Assembly (NCBI RefSeq): GCF_037126465.1
Contig: NC_088207.1
Location: 45,318,143-45,382,142, forward strand
Length of the DNA stretch: 64,000 nucleotides
Origin: Ornithodoros turicata
Taxonomy: Eukaryota > Arthropoda > Arachnida > Ixodida > Argasidae
Direction of reading: 5' to 3'
Within the stretch, counting starts at the first letter, position 1, and each line of letters opens with the position of its first letter. The notes under the pieces are model-generated. The model was not told the DNA's origin. It made no database searches and saw only the letters and a list, made by a program, of their open reading frames with translations. This document shows, in pieces, positions 36,701-48,100 of this stretch. The translations under genes were made by a program, and so were the position numbers.

Positions 36701-39700
36701 AGCAGGTGACTTTTCAAGGGTCGGCAATGAGTATTTTCACATGCGGAATTGGTCTGCTGCAGCCGATCCGTGTTAGCTAATAGGTAATGCTAATTGCGCT
36801 TTACGCAGTGAAATACGCACCGCATGACATAGTTCTAGAAAACCATCATCCAGGATTACATCGTTCTCCCACATGATTTGCAGAAAATTGAAAGCGGATG
36901 CCTTTTTGTGACATATTGCATTCATGTTACATCAGCTGTAACGTGAAATGTAAATCACAACACCCAGTACTGCAAGATACCAACAACAGCCGTTTTGTAT
37001 CACAAAATTCTAACGGACTATGCGTTAGAGCGAAAGTGGTTCGAGCGTTGTTGTGTGCGTCGTTGATAGATGGTGTATCTATAGTCGTGTCGATGTTGCC
37101 GGACGAAGGAGTCCGCAAAGCCTTCTTGGCCGTGTAATCTTTGAAATGCAATTTACAAAAAAAAAAAAAAAACTAAATATATTACAGAGCTATTGCGCGT
37201 CTGAAGCTTAGAAGCTATAAGGCTTTCGACATAAAGTACAGCTTCTACAGCTTTCTAAATGACTTTCGACCCCTTTAATGGTCATTAAGAGGAGCACGCC
37301 CTCGTCCCTTCTGAAACCTAGAAAGTCTAACTGACGATGTACTAACGTAGACATTTTATAGAAATTCCGCTCTCTACGAAGGATTTGTACTGAGACTCCC
37401 AGGAAATTACTTTAGGATGCGCCGCGCTGTGCTCAAGCGAAGGGCTATTTCTTCGTCAACGATACAAATTCCGTGAATGCCTACCTCTCAAGTGCAGAGA
37501 ATCTCCTCGGTCCCGGCTCTCTAGGACAGCAGGAAGAGTGGCGATGTCCACTAAAGCTGTCAGTCCGTTCTGGGTACAGGAATGCACTGTAAGCAACGAA
37601 AATCAATTCTTTCTTTGCTAGGGCACTTCGGCAAAGACACGGCTTCGCGAAAGCATAAATTATGCTTGGTACGTACACTGTTAGAAGAAAAGGTATATAA
37701 AAGGAATAAAAAGTTACAAGTGAGGTCTAAAGTACCACATTTATACCTCATTATCACTGTCTATACCCTGTTTAAACCACGTGTAAGGTATAGATCACGG
37801 AGACTATACCTTCCACGCCAGCTGAGGGTATAAGAAGGTGCTTCTCTCTTACGTTTATACCTTCAGTGTTTTGTATACCTTCTCTTCCGCAACGTGTGGG
37901 ATCACATTAATTTGCGGCGGGGACATTGTCATCTCAATTAAACGGTAAGTTAATTAAAAAAACATAGTCGGTAATACAGTATCAGGGCCAGTTCTCACTT
38001 GGCGACGCCCGACGCGGCGTCGTGAGCGGGCGGCGGAAGTAGAGGCGCATTTCCGCCGCCCCGTCAGCGCGCACGATTTTCATGTTCCCACCACAGTGGT
38101 ATTCCGTCGTCCAAAGCAGACGAAAAATAAGGAGGCGTGGCCTTTCTGTGTCACCTAATTGGTCGCCAGCCGTCGTTCTCGGCAGCTCTCGCCGACGTCG
38201 TGAAAGAAGGTCGGCATGGCAGTTTTTTTTTTTTTTTTTGGCTCGACGTCTCTCCTCTCCAGACTCCGGAAATGCGCGTCTATTTCCGCCGCCCGCTCAC
38301 GACGCCGCGTCGGGTGTCGCCAAGTGAGAACTGGCCCTCATTCTAATTAGTTTGGCTAATGACATCTGGGAGCCTATTATTTGTTCCCAAAATAACTAGG
38401 TCTACATGTCCTCACTTCTCAAGTTGCTTCCTGGGCGAAGGATGGTACCCACTATGCGCGGCCGCGGTGTGTTGTATTTGTATGTGTTCTCCAGCAAATG
38501 CCAACTGCTCCTGAAAATATTTTTCCTAATATTTGTTGGTGCTGATTCTTGGTTTCCAGTTTGATGCTAATTGTTACTTCATTTATTTGCTCTCCGGTTC
38601 ACATCCATGCTTTGTGAGCTTGTACACGAGCGTATCCAGGTATATTTTCATGTTTCGTTATCGTTCATTTTTGTCATTCTTTTTATTTCTAGCAAGCTGG
38701 GCTGGAAAGTCGCCACTCGGATATGACGCTCAAATAAATCGAATATTACCGTTTTCCGCAATTATACCACAAGGTCTTCAATATATACCCTCTATGAGGT
38801 ATATGTTTATACCCTGAGGTGCAAATAGTGTACCTTGAGGTGCAAATAGTATACCTTGAGGGAGGTATAAAGATAGTATACCTTGAGGAAGGTTTATACC
38901 TCAAATGGTATGCGCCCTGGAACAAGCCGTTTATACCCTAAAGGTATACTTTTTTCTAACAGTGTACGAACGGCGTTTAAAAACGGGTAACAGTTCAACT
39001 CTCTTCTTTTCTTACATCGTCGTTACAAAAAAAAAGAAAAAAAAAGATTTCCAGGCTTCCTCCACTAACGAGGTGGAATGTTTCTTAACTCTTTAACGGA
39101 ATGCGAAACAAACCATAAAAAGAAAACGTACTGTGGCGTGGCGTAACGTTATCGCCTATTTTGCGCTTACTAAGTGGAGCGAGTATAAAATAAACGCCCT
39201 CAGTTCTAATGTACGCGGACTTGCGCTAACGACATCATTTCGTAAGGCCGCGATATGTAGCTATAGTGTTGAAGACATACGAACACGACAGTTGGCGTGC
39301 GCCATTGAGACCCAAGGAACAGCCAAAGAATAAGATATGTGTGGCGGAGTCATATGACGACCACTTACCTTCTACGGGTAAAGCGTGCATCAAGTAAGGT
39401 TTGAATTACGCTGCAACTGTGTACGGAAGAGTTAATAGAGCGAACGCTTCTTCGAGTAAGAGGAATGAAGAGAACAGCACAAGACCTTTTGTGTCTTAAG
39501 ACAACCTTCCATCTCTCAACTTCGCTATTAATTTGTTTTGTGAGGGTTACACCAGTGTTAAGCAACAGTTTTTCTCATTTTTTCTTTCACAATCAAAAGA
39601 TTTATGAGAATCCTTAGCGGATTCTCATAAATTTATGCAAATATTATGCAAATATTTCATGTAGCACGCCCTGAACCTTCATTAAAGAGAACAGATCTCA

Positions 39701-42700
39701 ACAGCTGGTTGTTACCGTCTTTGTTATTGTCTTTTTACTTCTTAACTGGCGGTACCGATTTCGATAACATTGTCTAAAACGAGGGTGAAGAATGAGCGCG
39801 AGGTGAGACTGAAATGAGCCTGTTTCAGCTCGTAACAACAGCGGAAACGGTACTATCGCGTTGAAAAACATTTTCGCCGACAATTTCGACAAAAAAAAAA
39901 TTGCCCACGCCCGCCCTCCCTCACGTCCACGAAAGCCAGCCTAATAGAGCAGTCGACAAGCACGCTACAGAACAACATCAAAGAGGCTGGGAACTTGCCT
40001 TGCTCTTCCACAACCCAGCTTCTAAGTGGTGACGACAAATCGAATAATGGACCACGGATGGCTGTTCAGCGTTGTACGGCGAGGCAACGAATATTCGCCT
40101 GGGACACGCAAAGTTATCGCTGGAACGAAACGAACAAAAGAGAAGAGACACTTTGTACAGCGTACGGCCCGCGAGAAACACAAGGCTGTTTTCACTCACG
40201 GGATGGTTTACATATCCTCAGCACTTCTGATAGGATGTGACCGATCAAAATAAATAAAATCTGATAACCCACGGGCTTCACTTTAATATCACTTCCGATA
40301 GGAGTCACGTGTAGGCGCCAATACACATGCATAACCAGTTTGTTATCCAGGAGGTTATCCAACTCTTGGCATAAGGCTCGCGCCGGACATTATTTGATAT
40401 TGGCTCAAGTTCAACCTGTCAGGAACATGTGTACGAAATATTTCCCTCCAAAACTGTGCAGGTATTATTCACGTGAATTTATAACGAAGCCTCTGTAGAG
40501 CGAGATGCTTCTGAAAGCAACACTGGGCTTCACGTCTCCGGACGCCTTATCGCGGCACTGCTTCTTTTTTTCCTGCCCGTGTTTTGGAAGAAAACATTTC
40601 TTTCTTTTTTTTCTAAAGCATATTCGATTCTGTACCGTTGAAATCGACAACGTAGTGGTTGGTTTGGTGTAATGAAAATAAAATGGAGAACACGTAACAC
40701 AACGTAATGGTCGGGTCAATATGTTGAACTAGTTGTTGCGGAAGCAACAGAGCTCGCTACAGGACGAAAGCGGCGGCGACTGCAAACAGACGACACCACG
40801 GTCAGGACGTTGCGACGTCACCCGCGTCGGAGATGCTCTGGTTTGTCATCACACCATTTCGGTTTCGGTTTTCCATTGCATCATTTGCGAGTTCTTTACT
40901 CCTGCAAAATGAACACGAGGGCTGCATTAGGTATCGAGGTGTTGGTTTGTGTTCGGTACAATGTTCACCTTTTTATTTATTTTTTTATTTTTGGTACGCG
41001 TATTTTTGCCCTTCTGCTGCCCGGTGCGTACTCGGTGACGTCATACGTCGGCTTCGTGCGGATGCTTTGGGAAAGGGAAGTTTTGGCCGCCTCCTCCCCC
41101 GACTGTGGTTTCGGTATTGATTAATTGATATTTCCGCATAATACATCGGGTAAGATAGAAACCATGCCCATAGACGGTATTTGGGGGCCAATGTGTACCA
41201 AAAGCGTCGGGCAGCAATTTTTTTCAAAGATCGTTCCGAAGTCTCCCTTTAAGGACAGCACGGGATCTTTATCGAGAAAAAAAAAAAAAGCCACCGAAAA
41301 ACGAAAAGTCAAAGCAGTCACAAAAATGTGCCAGACGAGATCCCACTAACATGATCGAACAAGAAGAAGAAGAAGCAAAAAGAGAACCCCCGCATATTGT
41401 CTGATAACTTTGATAGGGTATCCTCCCATATAACGCAGGGCGATATTGGCTGTATCGCCGTAACCGCAACGATCACTGCCATGCGTTCTCAAGAAAGCGC
41501 GATTGTCCTCAACGCGCGAAGCGAGCTGTTATAAAGCCCCTTCCGATGCTCGTAAGCCGGACGCAGGAAAGACAGAGCTTTCTCAGTATTTGTGTGCTCA
41601 CGCGGAAAAAAAAAAAAAAAGTTTGATCTCCGAATCAGCGGAAATCCCCAAAGTCTCTCATTGCAGGCACCCGTTTTGCTTTTTCTTTCTTTCTTCTTTT
41701 TCTTTTTTTTTTTTTTTTTTTTTGCCTTAGGAGGCAGGCACCCAGAACGCCAGTCTTCCAAGCGACCGAAGTTTCGTCGTTTCGCGAACTGAGGTTCTAA
41801 TCAAAGATGAACGAAGCTCTTCAAAATTACAATTTGCCAGAGTACAATTTCTATACACTTTTCGGGTTTAAGTGTCTTGCCCTACATCTTTGTGCTGCAA
41901 ATTTCACAGAAGGGTGTTTTGCAGAATACCATTCTAAATAGTACAGATAAAGTGGGTGCAGATAAAGTAGCCCCACATTTATACACGTACAGCGTTCCCT
42001 GCTTACCGCATGAACTTCTGATGGCGCGGGATGACACATTTGTATGATGAAAACGAAGAAAAAAAAACGTGACAATGAAACCCTACGCAATAACAACGTT
42101 AGCCACGAAAACTTGGCTCTCTGAGCACCCCGAATTGCCTGCACCAATGACAATATGGCGGTCTTTCCGCGGTTGTGCTCAGAGTGTGTGTGCACCGGTG
42201 GAGAAACCAGCGGTGGCACCCCTAGCGGTGGCTAAACGCAACTATGCTGAGACCGCCATGACACATTGGAAATGCATGGAGAACAAAGTTTGCGTGGCTA
42301 ACGTGCTTATTGTGCGGAGTTTGATTACCAAGCTTTTTTTTTTTTTAATGTTTCTATCGTGTGAATGCATCGTCGTGCGCAGCCGCCGGAAGTTCGAACG
42401 GTATGCAGGGAACGCGCTATGTACGAAAATGTGGGGCTACTTTATCTGCACCCAACCTGTATATGTACCACAGAAAACATCATTTCAAATGGCATATTTC
42501 AGAGAAAGCACCATTTCACGGGGGTATATTCCATTTAAAACACTGTTCCCGGTGAGTGTGTTGCGAACACATTTTTTCAACAGCGTTATGACACCTTTCA
42601 GTCGAGTATGCAGAACAAAAAAGGATGTTCGTCTACGAAACGAACTCTGAAGTGAACGAGGTTTTTTGTATGTGACGAATTACTCATTCACAGCCAAATC

Positions 42701-43099
42701 AATCAATCAATCAATCATCTCTTCTCCATCAACAGCAGGTTCCGTCGAAACGCCCTCACCCCAGCTCACCTGCGCGATCAAGCCCGTGCAGCGGCTGCCG
42801 CGTGCGGAAAAAGGCCTACGTCCACTTCTGCTGGTGCCGGCAGCGACGCAGACTCCACCTACGACTCGGACGACGAACGGGGACATTCCGGAGAACTCAT
42901 CTGCATGTCCGACCTGCTTCGGGCAAACAAAGTGTCCCTCGCAGTGATGCAAAAGCAACTGTACGAAACTGCACAGCGAGGGGGACACGGTCCCATTTTG
43001 TTACCGTCCAGGGTGCACGAGAACCAGGACTCCTTCAAGCCAGGAACTGTTGGTCCGCTTGCCATTGTGTCGCAAAAGTTCGGCAATGAACAGTCGTGA
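27588..43099 (+). CDS. KCNK13: Two-pore-domain potassium channel, THIK (KCNK13/KCNK12) type; exons 27588-27784, 34291-34644, 36406-36581, 42739-43099
   Basis: The four joined exons give about 362 residues covering the end of the first selectivity filter (GFG), M2, M3, the second pore with STIGFGD, M4 and the C-terminal tail with stop TGA at 43097. Phases agree at every junction. THIK channels are plasma-membrane background K+ channels that help set resting potential and work as dimers, each subunit supplying two pore loops. Diagnostic stretches are FFNLFLERIITF after M2, LYFCFIAFSTIGFGDF, CCCIYSLFN in M4, and GELICMSDLLRANK in the tail, all close to vertebrate THIK-1. The 5' exon with M1 and pore 1 was not found and may lie left of the window. 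A roughly 45-residue insertion after the second filter is unusual. Assignment to the THIK subgroup is strong; the exact orthologue name is inferred. Confidence 0.92.
28681..29656. mobile_element. MITE with about 300-bp inverted repeats and ACAGGGTGTTTC ends
   Basis: The ends ACAGGGTGTTTCACTTAAG (28681) and CTTAT/AAGTGAAACACCCTGT (to 29656) are inverted and flanked by TAT/ATA. Arms pair over most of their length, for example 'ggtggtttccatcagtgtac' (28785) with 'gtacactgatggaaaccacc' (29531). The core is about 28990-29370. No transposase is encoded. It shares the ACAGGGTGT tip with 60893-61771 but not the arms. Confidence 0.85.
30405..30590. repeat. Fold-back repeat inside a channel intron
   Basis: The arm 'cgcaatttacgttttctctc' with 'tccctctcaagaaagcc' (30410-30446) is the inverse of 'gggcttcttgagatggag' with 'agagaacgcacattgcg' (about 30545-30587). 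The spacer includes a GGGGAGGGGACC run. The flank 'ttaaaggggtacta' at 30227 resembles the end of the element at 35930 and may mark its outer border. Confidence 0.6.
34291..34644 (+). CDS. KCNK13: KCNK13-like exon: M3, pore 2 and glycosylated extracellular insertion
   Basis: The 354-nt phase-0 exon follows TCATTTACAG and ends CAG|GTATTG. It encodes LSFDDRLDDWKPS, M3 (WVMLYLCLATVVIAVSASAL), pore helix and filter (FSTIGFGDF) and then a hydrophilic stretch, residues 73-118 of the exon product. That stretch carries three N-glycosylation sequons (NCS, NDT, NAS). Vertebrate THIK proteins pass almost directly from the filter to M4, so this loop is extra. Confidence 0.93.
34769..35005. mobile_element. 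MITE (about 237 bp) in a channel intron, family of 43357-43587
   Basis: It begins CACTCTAAGAAG and ends CTTCTTAGAAT. The interior 'tagtcccctgaatccctaaa', 'ccccggcactgcaaatag' and 'aattccgcataaac' recurs in the same order in the copy at 43357. Both copies preserve 'gtgcgtttagtc/gtgcatttagtcc'. Confidence 0.8.
35634..35842. mobile_element. F1 fold-back MITE, diverged full-length copy
   Basis: 'ctaaaacagagcttcatcgc', 'tacacctttttgtgacact' and, mirrored, 'gtcagagaaaggcgtaag', 'gtgaaggtatcattctgtgc' and 'gcagagttctgctttgagag' follow the F1 plan in both arms. Confidence 0.7.
35930..36337. mobile_element. MITE-like element with TTAAAGGGGTTG / CAACCCCTTTAA ends
   Basis: The ends 'taaaggggttgagacagg' (35931) and 'gtgtcccaacccctttaa' (to 36337) are inverted over about 16 bp. 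The 400-bp interior has no coding content and is CpG-rich around 36060-36200. TTAA at the borders would fit a piggyBac-type target, but the duplication cannot be proven. Confidence 0.6.
36406..36581 (+). CDS. KCNK13: KCNK13-like exon: M4 and start of the cytosolic tail
   Basis: After the acceptor GCTTCCAG the 176-nt exon encodes MNWYRVTNFVILVVGCCCIY and the rest of M4, SLFNVTSIVIKQVLNWLIKK, followed by a Cys/Lys-rich start of the cytosolic tail. It ends mid-codon (AG|GTAATG). The Met at its start is internal to the protein. Confidence 0.93.
37676..38964. mobile_element. MITE of 'GGTATA' type, interrupted by a younger element
   Basis: The ends CACTGTTAGAAGAAAAGG (37676) and CTTTTTTCTAACAGTG (to 38964) are inverted and flanked by TA on both sides. 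Both arms are full of 'ggtata/tatacc' words; on the right, 'taccttgagg' is tandemly repeated at about 38812-38890. The central third is a separate insertion (37983-38339). Confidence 0.8.
37983..38339. mobile_element. GC-rich MITE nested in the GGTATA element
   Basis: Arms of about 75 bp pair closely: 'agggccagttctcacttggc' at 37984 and 'gccaagtgagaactggccct' ending 38338, continuing through 'gcggcgtcgtgagcgggcgg'. The CAGGG-type tip resembles hAT-like ends, but no 8-bp duplication is evident. It is sharply GC-rich against AT-rich surroundings. Confidence 0.85.
41897..42522. mobile_element. Long fold-back element in the last channel intron
   Basis: The left arm 'gggtgcagataaagtagccc' with 'cgttccctgcttaccgc' (41953-42012) is mirrored by 'gcggtatgcaggga-like' text and 'ggctactttatctgcaccc' (42399-42459). 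An inner pair, 'caatatggcggtct' and 'agaccgccatgaca', flanks the centre near 42210. The 193-codon open frame 42069-42650 is a by-product of this repeat. Confidence 0.7.
42739..43099 (+). CDS. KCNK13: KCNK13-like last coding exon: C-terminal cytosolic tail
   Basis: The acceptor is AACAGCAG| (a CAGCAG tandem acceptor). The exon completes the split Arg codon and encodes 120 residues: a basic Ala/Arg-rich part, a Ser/Asp/Glu-rich acidic part (SDADSTYDSDDERGHSGE), the conserved LICMSDLLRANKVSLAVMQK segment and LAIVSQKFGNEQS before TGA. No AATAAA is obvious within 300 bp after the stop. Confidence 0.92.
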
Positions 43100-43356
43100 G
43101 GTTTCCGTGCTTCAGACATTAGCTGCAGGGACTTACGTGGTTGAGTGCCGAGATGCAGAGACCTGTATATGTCATAAGGGATGCACATATTTTCAGATGG
43201 AGTCTTAAGTATGTATATGTACGAAGAGGTCGACTGTGGTTGGATCTCGAAGTGACCACAGTATAGCGACGGAGCAAGGAAAAAATCACGAAAAAATCAA
43301 AAAGCACGAAAAAAAAAAAAATACGCGGAGCAATGTGTGTGTGTAAGATATTCCTG

Positions 43357-43587
43357 CACTCTAAGAAGAACAGGAGCAGTTATTAGAGTCTTTATTGCCC
43401 CAGATTGAAATTACTCCCAATCTTAGTCCCCTGACCACGAAATTAAGTCCCCAGCACCGCAAATAATCCCCTGAACTCCGCATAAACCTCGTGCATTTAG
43501 TCCCAAAATGGACTAATCGTTCTGGCGGCGCATTTACCCCCCCCCCCCCCCAAATTGAGTGAAATGACTCCTTTATTTCTTAGAATG
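43357..43587. mobile_element. MITE (about 231 bp), family of 34769-35005
   Basis: It begins CACTCTAAGAAGAACAGG and ends TTTCTTAGAATG. It contains 'cttagtcccctgaccacg', 'ccccagcaccgcaaata' and 'aactccgcataaacc' in the same order as the other copy, plus a C-run at about 43538-43551. Confidence 0.8.
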
Positions 43588-45159
43588 TAGCGCTAGTAAT
43601 TATGGAAAATTTATCCAAAGTTTCCATAACGTAAGGCCGGGTACAATTAAGCAGCCGGGTGGGCGATAAGAGGACCAACCTTCGCCCGCGTTCCTCTAAC
43701 CACGCTCGACAAGAAGATAGCCATACCTGACAAAAAATTATGTAGGGAGTAGTAGATGACTCAACGTAGACGAAATATCGCTGGATGTCTCGATTTTAGA
43801 TATATATATTTTTCTAGTGCCTAATGAGATCAGAACCGTCGTTTGAGATACTTTATGAGTGATCAGAAAAGTGAACGAAGCAAGAAATGCCACTTTTAGT
43901 AATACTATTCCGAACGCTACAGAAACGTTTCTAAGGCCCACATCAGAAATATATCAGCATCAATCACCAGAAATCATTTTAATCTATCAGCAAAGACATA
44001 TTTCACGTAAACTAAATAATTGCATGCGGCGCTACATGATCTTAAGAATTTGTGACTGATCTCGTGGAGGCCCTAGAGGTTCGCGCGTCGCAAACGCATC
44101 AACCAACTTGGAGACTGCACAGGTCTGTAGACAGCTTATACTACAAATTTCTAAAAGACTACAAGAGCGTAGTGGCTATGAACAGGCATATTTGAAGAAC
44201 CCAACAAGGCACAAGTCTCCGTGTGGGTGTTGCGCTCTAAACACACGACAAATTGTTAGACTTGAACATCGTACCGTAGGCCGACATCAAGTTTCAAAAC
44301 GAGACAATTGATGTAACTTCAGTGTAACTTCAGTGACTTCGATCTTTCACCATTAATTTCAAAACGAGCTCGAGGTTATCTATCTAGAATATAGCTTACG
44401 CGAACCATACAAGTCACCAATTCATAAGTCGGGTCCGTTTATAACGGTTCCAAAGGAAGCAGGAAAGACGACAGTTCAAAGACAGTTGAACCAGGAAAGC
44501 GCTATGTCTACGCCCCCACCAGGTTACACGAATACATGAGGAAATATGGTGTACGGTGTCAGCTCCCGACGCCTTACAGGGATAGTGCTACAGGGACATT
44601 GCTGGGGTATACAGTGGTTGTGGGTAACGTGTTGAAAAGGGATTTTCGATTCCGTGGCTACGTATACATTGCACCATTACTAGAGACATTATTTACCATA
44701 GTATTACACACAGACATGTATAAAAAGCAAAGGAGGATGGCTCCATTGGATGGCGTTGTAGAGGAGAAGCATGATCCAGATGTGTTTACGCGGACATAGG
44801 TCGAAGTGGCCAAAAACCATTGCATTTGTAACATAAAAGACTGCGAACATCCTCGTTCTCCAGGCTCCTCCGAAGGTGCTACATAGGTAGGTATCTACTG
44901 TCTTTTCAAAGTTGTTTCAAATGGCTCATGAGAATAGTATGTATAATAAACGAGTTAGTGTTACAGTTGATCAAACTTCAGACTTCGTAGCTCTTCAAAG
45001 CTGAGTTCAGGCAAACGCCACACCTAGATACAGGAGGCCTGCTTGTTGCCTCCTCTCCCTCCTTCGCTACGGGGACATATAAAGTAAGAATTCGGTTTCC
45101 CATTTAGTCCACGGGGACGTTCAGACCGAATAACAGATAATAGAATAGGATGAAGCAGG
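43588..45159. other. No conserved gene recognised between the channel and the tandem array
   Basis: An 87-codon frame at 44536-44799 (+) is unrecognised. On the - strand a possible acceptor TTCAG at 45001-45005 would open a 23-nt in-phase segment ending in TGA (44978-45000), the only candidate end for the micro-exon frame seen here. No poly(A) signal supports it. Confidence 0.4.
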
Positions 45160-48100
45160 CGCCGCACACTTACCAACGTCCGAGAGAACCCCTTCGAATT
45201 GACAGTGCTGAAAGCTCAATTAGCCAGACAACTAAACAGATAATTGAAAGAGGGTGAAGCCAAAGCCAGGGCAGTCTAAAGATAAAATTGAAAACAGACA
45301 AAGCAAATACATTACACTTACAAACATCCGTGAGTAGCCTGCGAATTAAGAGGGCTGAACGCTATATTGCCAACCAGCACCAACCCATACACACAGGAAG
45401 CAGAATTACAAGGGCACATGAAAAAGTGTCAGCCAACCAGATGAATTTGACGATAGCTAAACAGATAATTGAAAGAAGATGAAGCAGCACCGCACACTTA
45501 CCTACGAAGTAGCAGTGCTGAACACTCAATTACAACACATGACAAATAATCAATGCACGCAGGAAGCAGAACAACCAAGAACACATGAACAAATGCCAGC
45601 CAGCCAGAGAATTCTAATGATAACTAAACAGATAATTGAAAGAGGATGAAGCACGCACCTCACACTTACCAATGTCCGAGAGCAACCTACGAATTGGCGG
45701 TGCTGAACACGCAATTAGCACACATGACAAATAATCAATGCACACAGGAAGCAGAACAACCAAGAACACATTGAAGAACACATGAACAAATGAAAGCCAG
45801 GCAAAGAATTATAATGATAACTAAACAGATAATTGAAAGAGGATGAAGCACGCACCTCACACTTACCAATGTCCGAGAGCAACCTACGAATTGGCGGTGC
45901 TGAACACACAATTAGCACATATGACAAATAATCAATGCACACAGGAAGCAGAACAACCAAGAACACATTGAAGAACGCACGAACAAATGCCAGCCAGCCA
46001 GAGAATTCTAATGATAACTAAACAGGTAATTGAAAGAGGATGAAGCACGCACCTCACACTTACCAATGTCCGAGAGCAACCTACGAATTGGCGGTGCTGA
46101 ACACACAATTAGCACACATGACAAATAATCAATGCACACAGGAAGCAGAACAACCAAGAACACATTGAAGAACACATGAACAAATGCCAGCCAGCCAGAG
46201 AATTCTAATGATAACTAAACAGATAATTGAAAGAGGATGAAGCACGCACCTCACACTTACCAATGTCCGAGAGCAACCTACGAATTGGCGGTGCTGAACA
46301 CAGAATTAGCACACATGACAAATAATCAATGCACACAGGAAGCAGAACAACCAAGAACACATTGAAGAACACATGAACAAATGCCAGCCAGCCAGAGAAT
46401 TCTAATGATAACTAAACAGATAATTGAAAGAGGATGAAGCACGCACCTCACACTTACCAATGTCCGAGAGCAACCTTCGAATTGGCGGTGCTGAACACAC
46501 AATTAGCACACATGACAAATAATCAATACACACAGGAAGCAGAACAACCAAGAACACATTGAAGAACACAGGAACAAATGCCAGCCAGCCAGAGAATTCT
46601 AATGATAACTAAACAGATAATTGAAAGAGGATGAAGCGCGCACCTCACACTTACCAATGTCCGAGAGCAACCTATGAATTGGCGGTGCTGAACACACAAT
46701 TAGCACACATGACAAATAATCAATGCACACAGGAATCAGAACAAAAAATAACACATTGAAGAACGCACGAACAAATGCCAGCAAGCCAGAGAATTCTAAT
46801 GATAACTAAACAGATAATTGAAAGAGGATGAAGCACGCACCGCACACTTACCAATGTCCGAGAGCGACCTACGAATTGGCGGTGCTGAACACACAATTAG
46901 CACACATGACAAATAATCAATGCACACAGGAAGCAGAACAACCAAGAACACATTAACAAATGCCTGCCAGCCAGCCAGAGGTATATACCTATAACTAAGC
47001 AGATAATGGAAGTTGATGAAACAGGTACCACGCACTTACCAACGTCCGATAGGAATCCGTGAATTAGCAGCCCTGAACATTCAATTAGCACACATGGTAA
47101 ATAATCGAAGCACACAGGAAACAGAGCAAGAGCAGGACATGAAAAATGCCAGACGGCCAGAGAAACATCTAACAATAACTACACAGACAAGTGAAAGTAG
47201 ATGAAATAAGTACCGTACACTTACCAACGTCCGAGCACAACCTGCGAATTAACAGCGCTGAACACCAGATTAGCCCACATGAGACCCATTGAATCCACAC
47301 AGAAAGCACAAACACAAGTACACATAAAAACGGGCAGGTGAGGCAGAACATTATAAAGATAAAATTTAAAATGGACAAAGCCAATTCGTCACACTTACAA
47401 ACATCCGTGAGCAGCCTTGCGAAATAACAGTGCTGAATACTATTTTATCAAACATTATAAGCAAACAACACACAGAGGAAGCAGCATAACAGAAGTTATG
47501 AAAAAGTGTCAGCCAGCCAGAGAAATTCGACAATAACTAAACAGATAATTGAAGAATTGAAGGAAGAAAGCACCGCACACTTACCAACGTCCGAGAGCAT
47601 CCTACTAATTAGCAGTGCTGAACACCCAATTAGCACTCACGACAAATAATCAATGCACACAGGGAGCAGAACAACCAAAAGCACATTGAAGAACACACAT
47701 GAACAATTAAATGCCAGTCAGACAGAAAAACCTAACCATAACTAAAGTTATAACTGAAAGAGGATGAAGCAGGCACCGCACACTTACCGACGTACGAGAG
47801 CAACCTACGAATTAGCAGTGCTGAACACTCAATTAGCACACATGACAAATAATCAATGCACACAGGGAGCAGAGCAACCAAAAACACATTGAAGAACACG
47901 TTAAGAAATGCCAGCCAGCCAAAGATATCGAACGATAACTGAACCGTTAATTGGAAAGGGGTGAAGCAAGCAGCGCGCACTTACCAACGGGCGAGAGCAA
48001 TTTGCGAATTAACAGTGCTGAACACACGATTAGCAAACATGATAGATATACACTGCACACATGAAGCAGAACAACAGGAACACATGAAATAGTGCCAGCC

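Larger units (their letters stand above)
36582..42738 (+). other. Channel intron (6.2 kb), transposon-rich
   Basis: It holds an F1 remnant at 36840-36925 ('gcggatgcctttttgtgaca'), the nested element at 37676-38964 and a fold-back at about 41897-42522. Long homopolymer runs occur at 38224-38239, 41279-41289 and 41704-41723. Between 38965 and 41890 nothing coding is recognised. An AATC run (42699-42717) lies just before the last acceptor. Confidence 0.7.

Noticed and set aside
42069..42650. 193-codon + strand frame
   Set aside because: It lies inside a long fold-back repeat in the last channel intron and has no family resemblance.
45715..47980. Series of 60-90-codon hydrophobic frames on the - strand of the array
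   Set aside because: They read through the putative splice donors and acceptors of each unit and repeat with the unit, so they are by-products of the tandem repeat and not separate genes.
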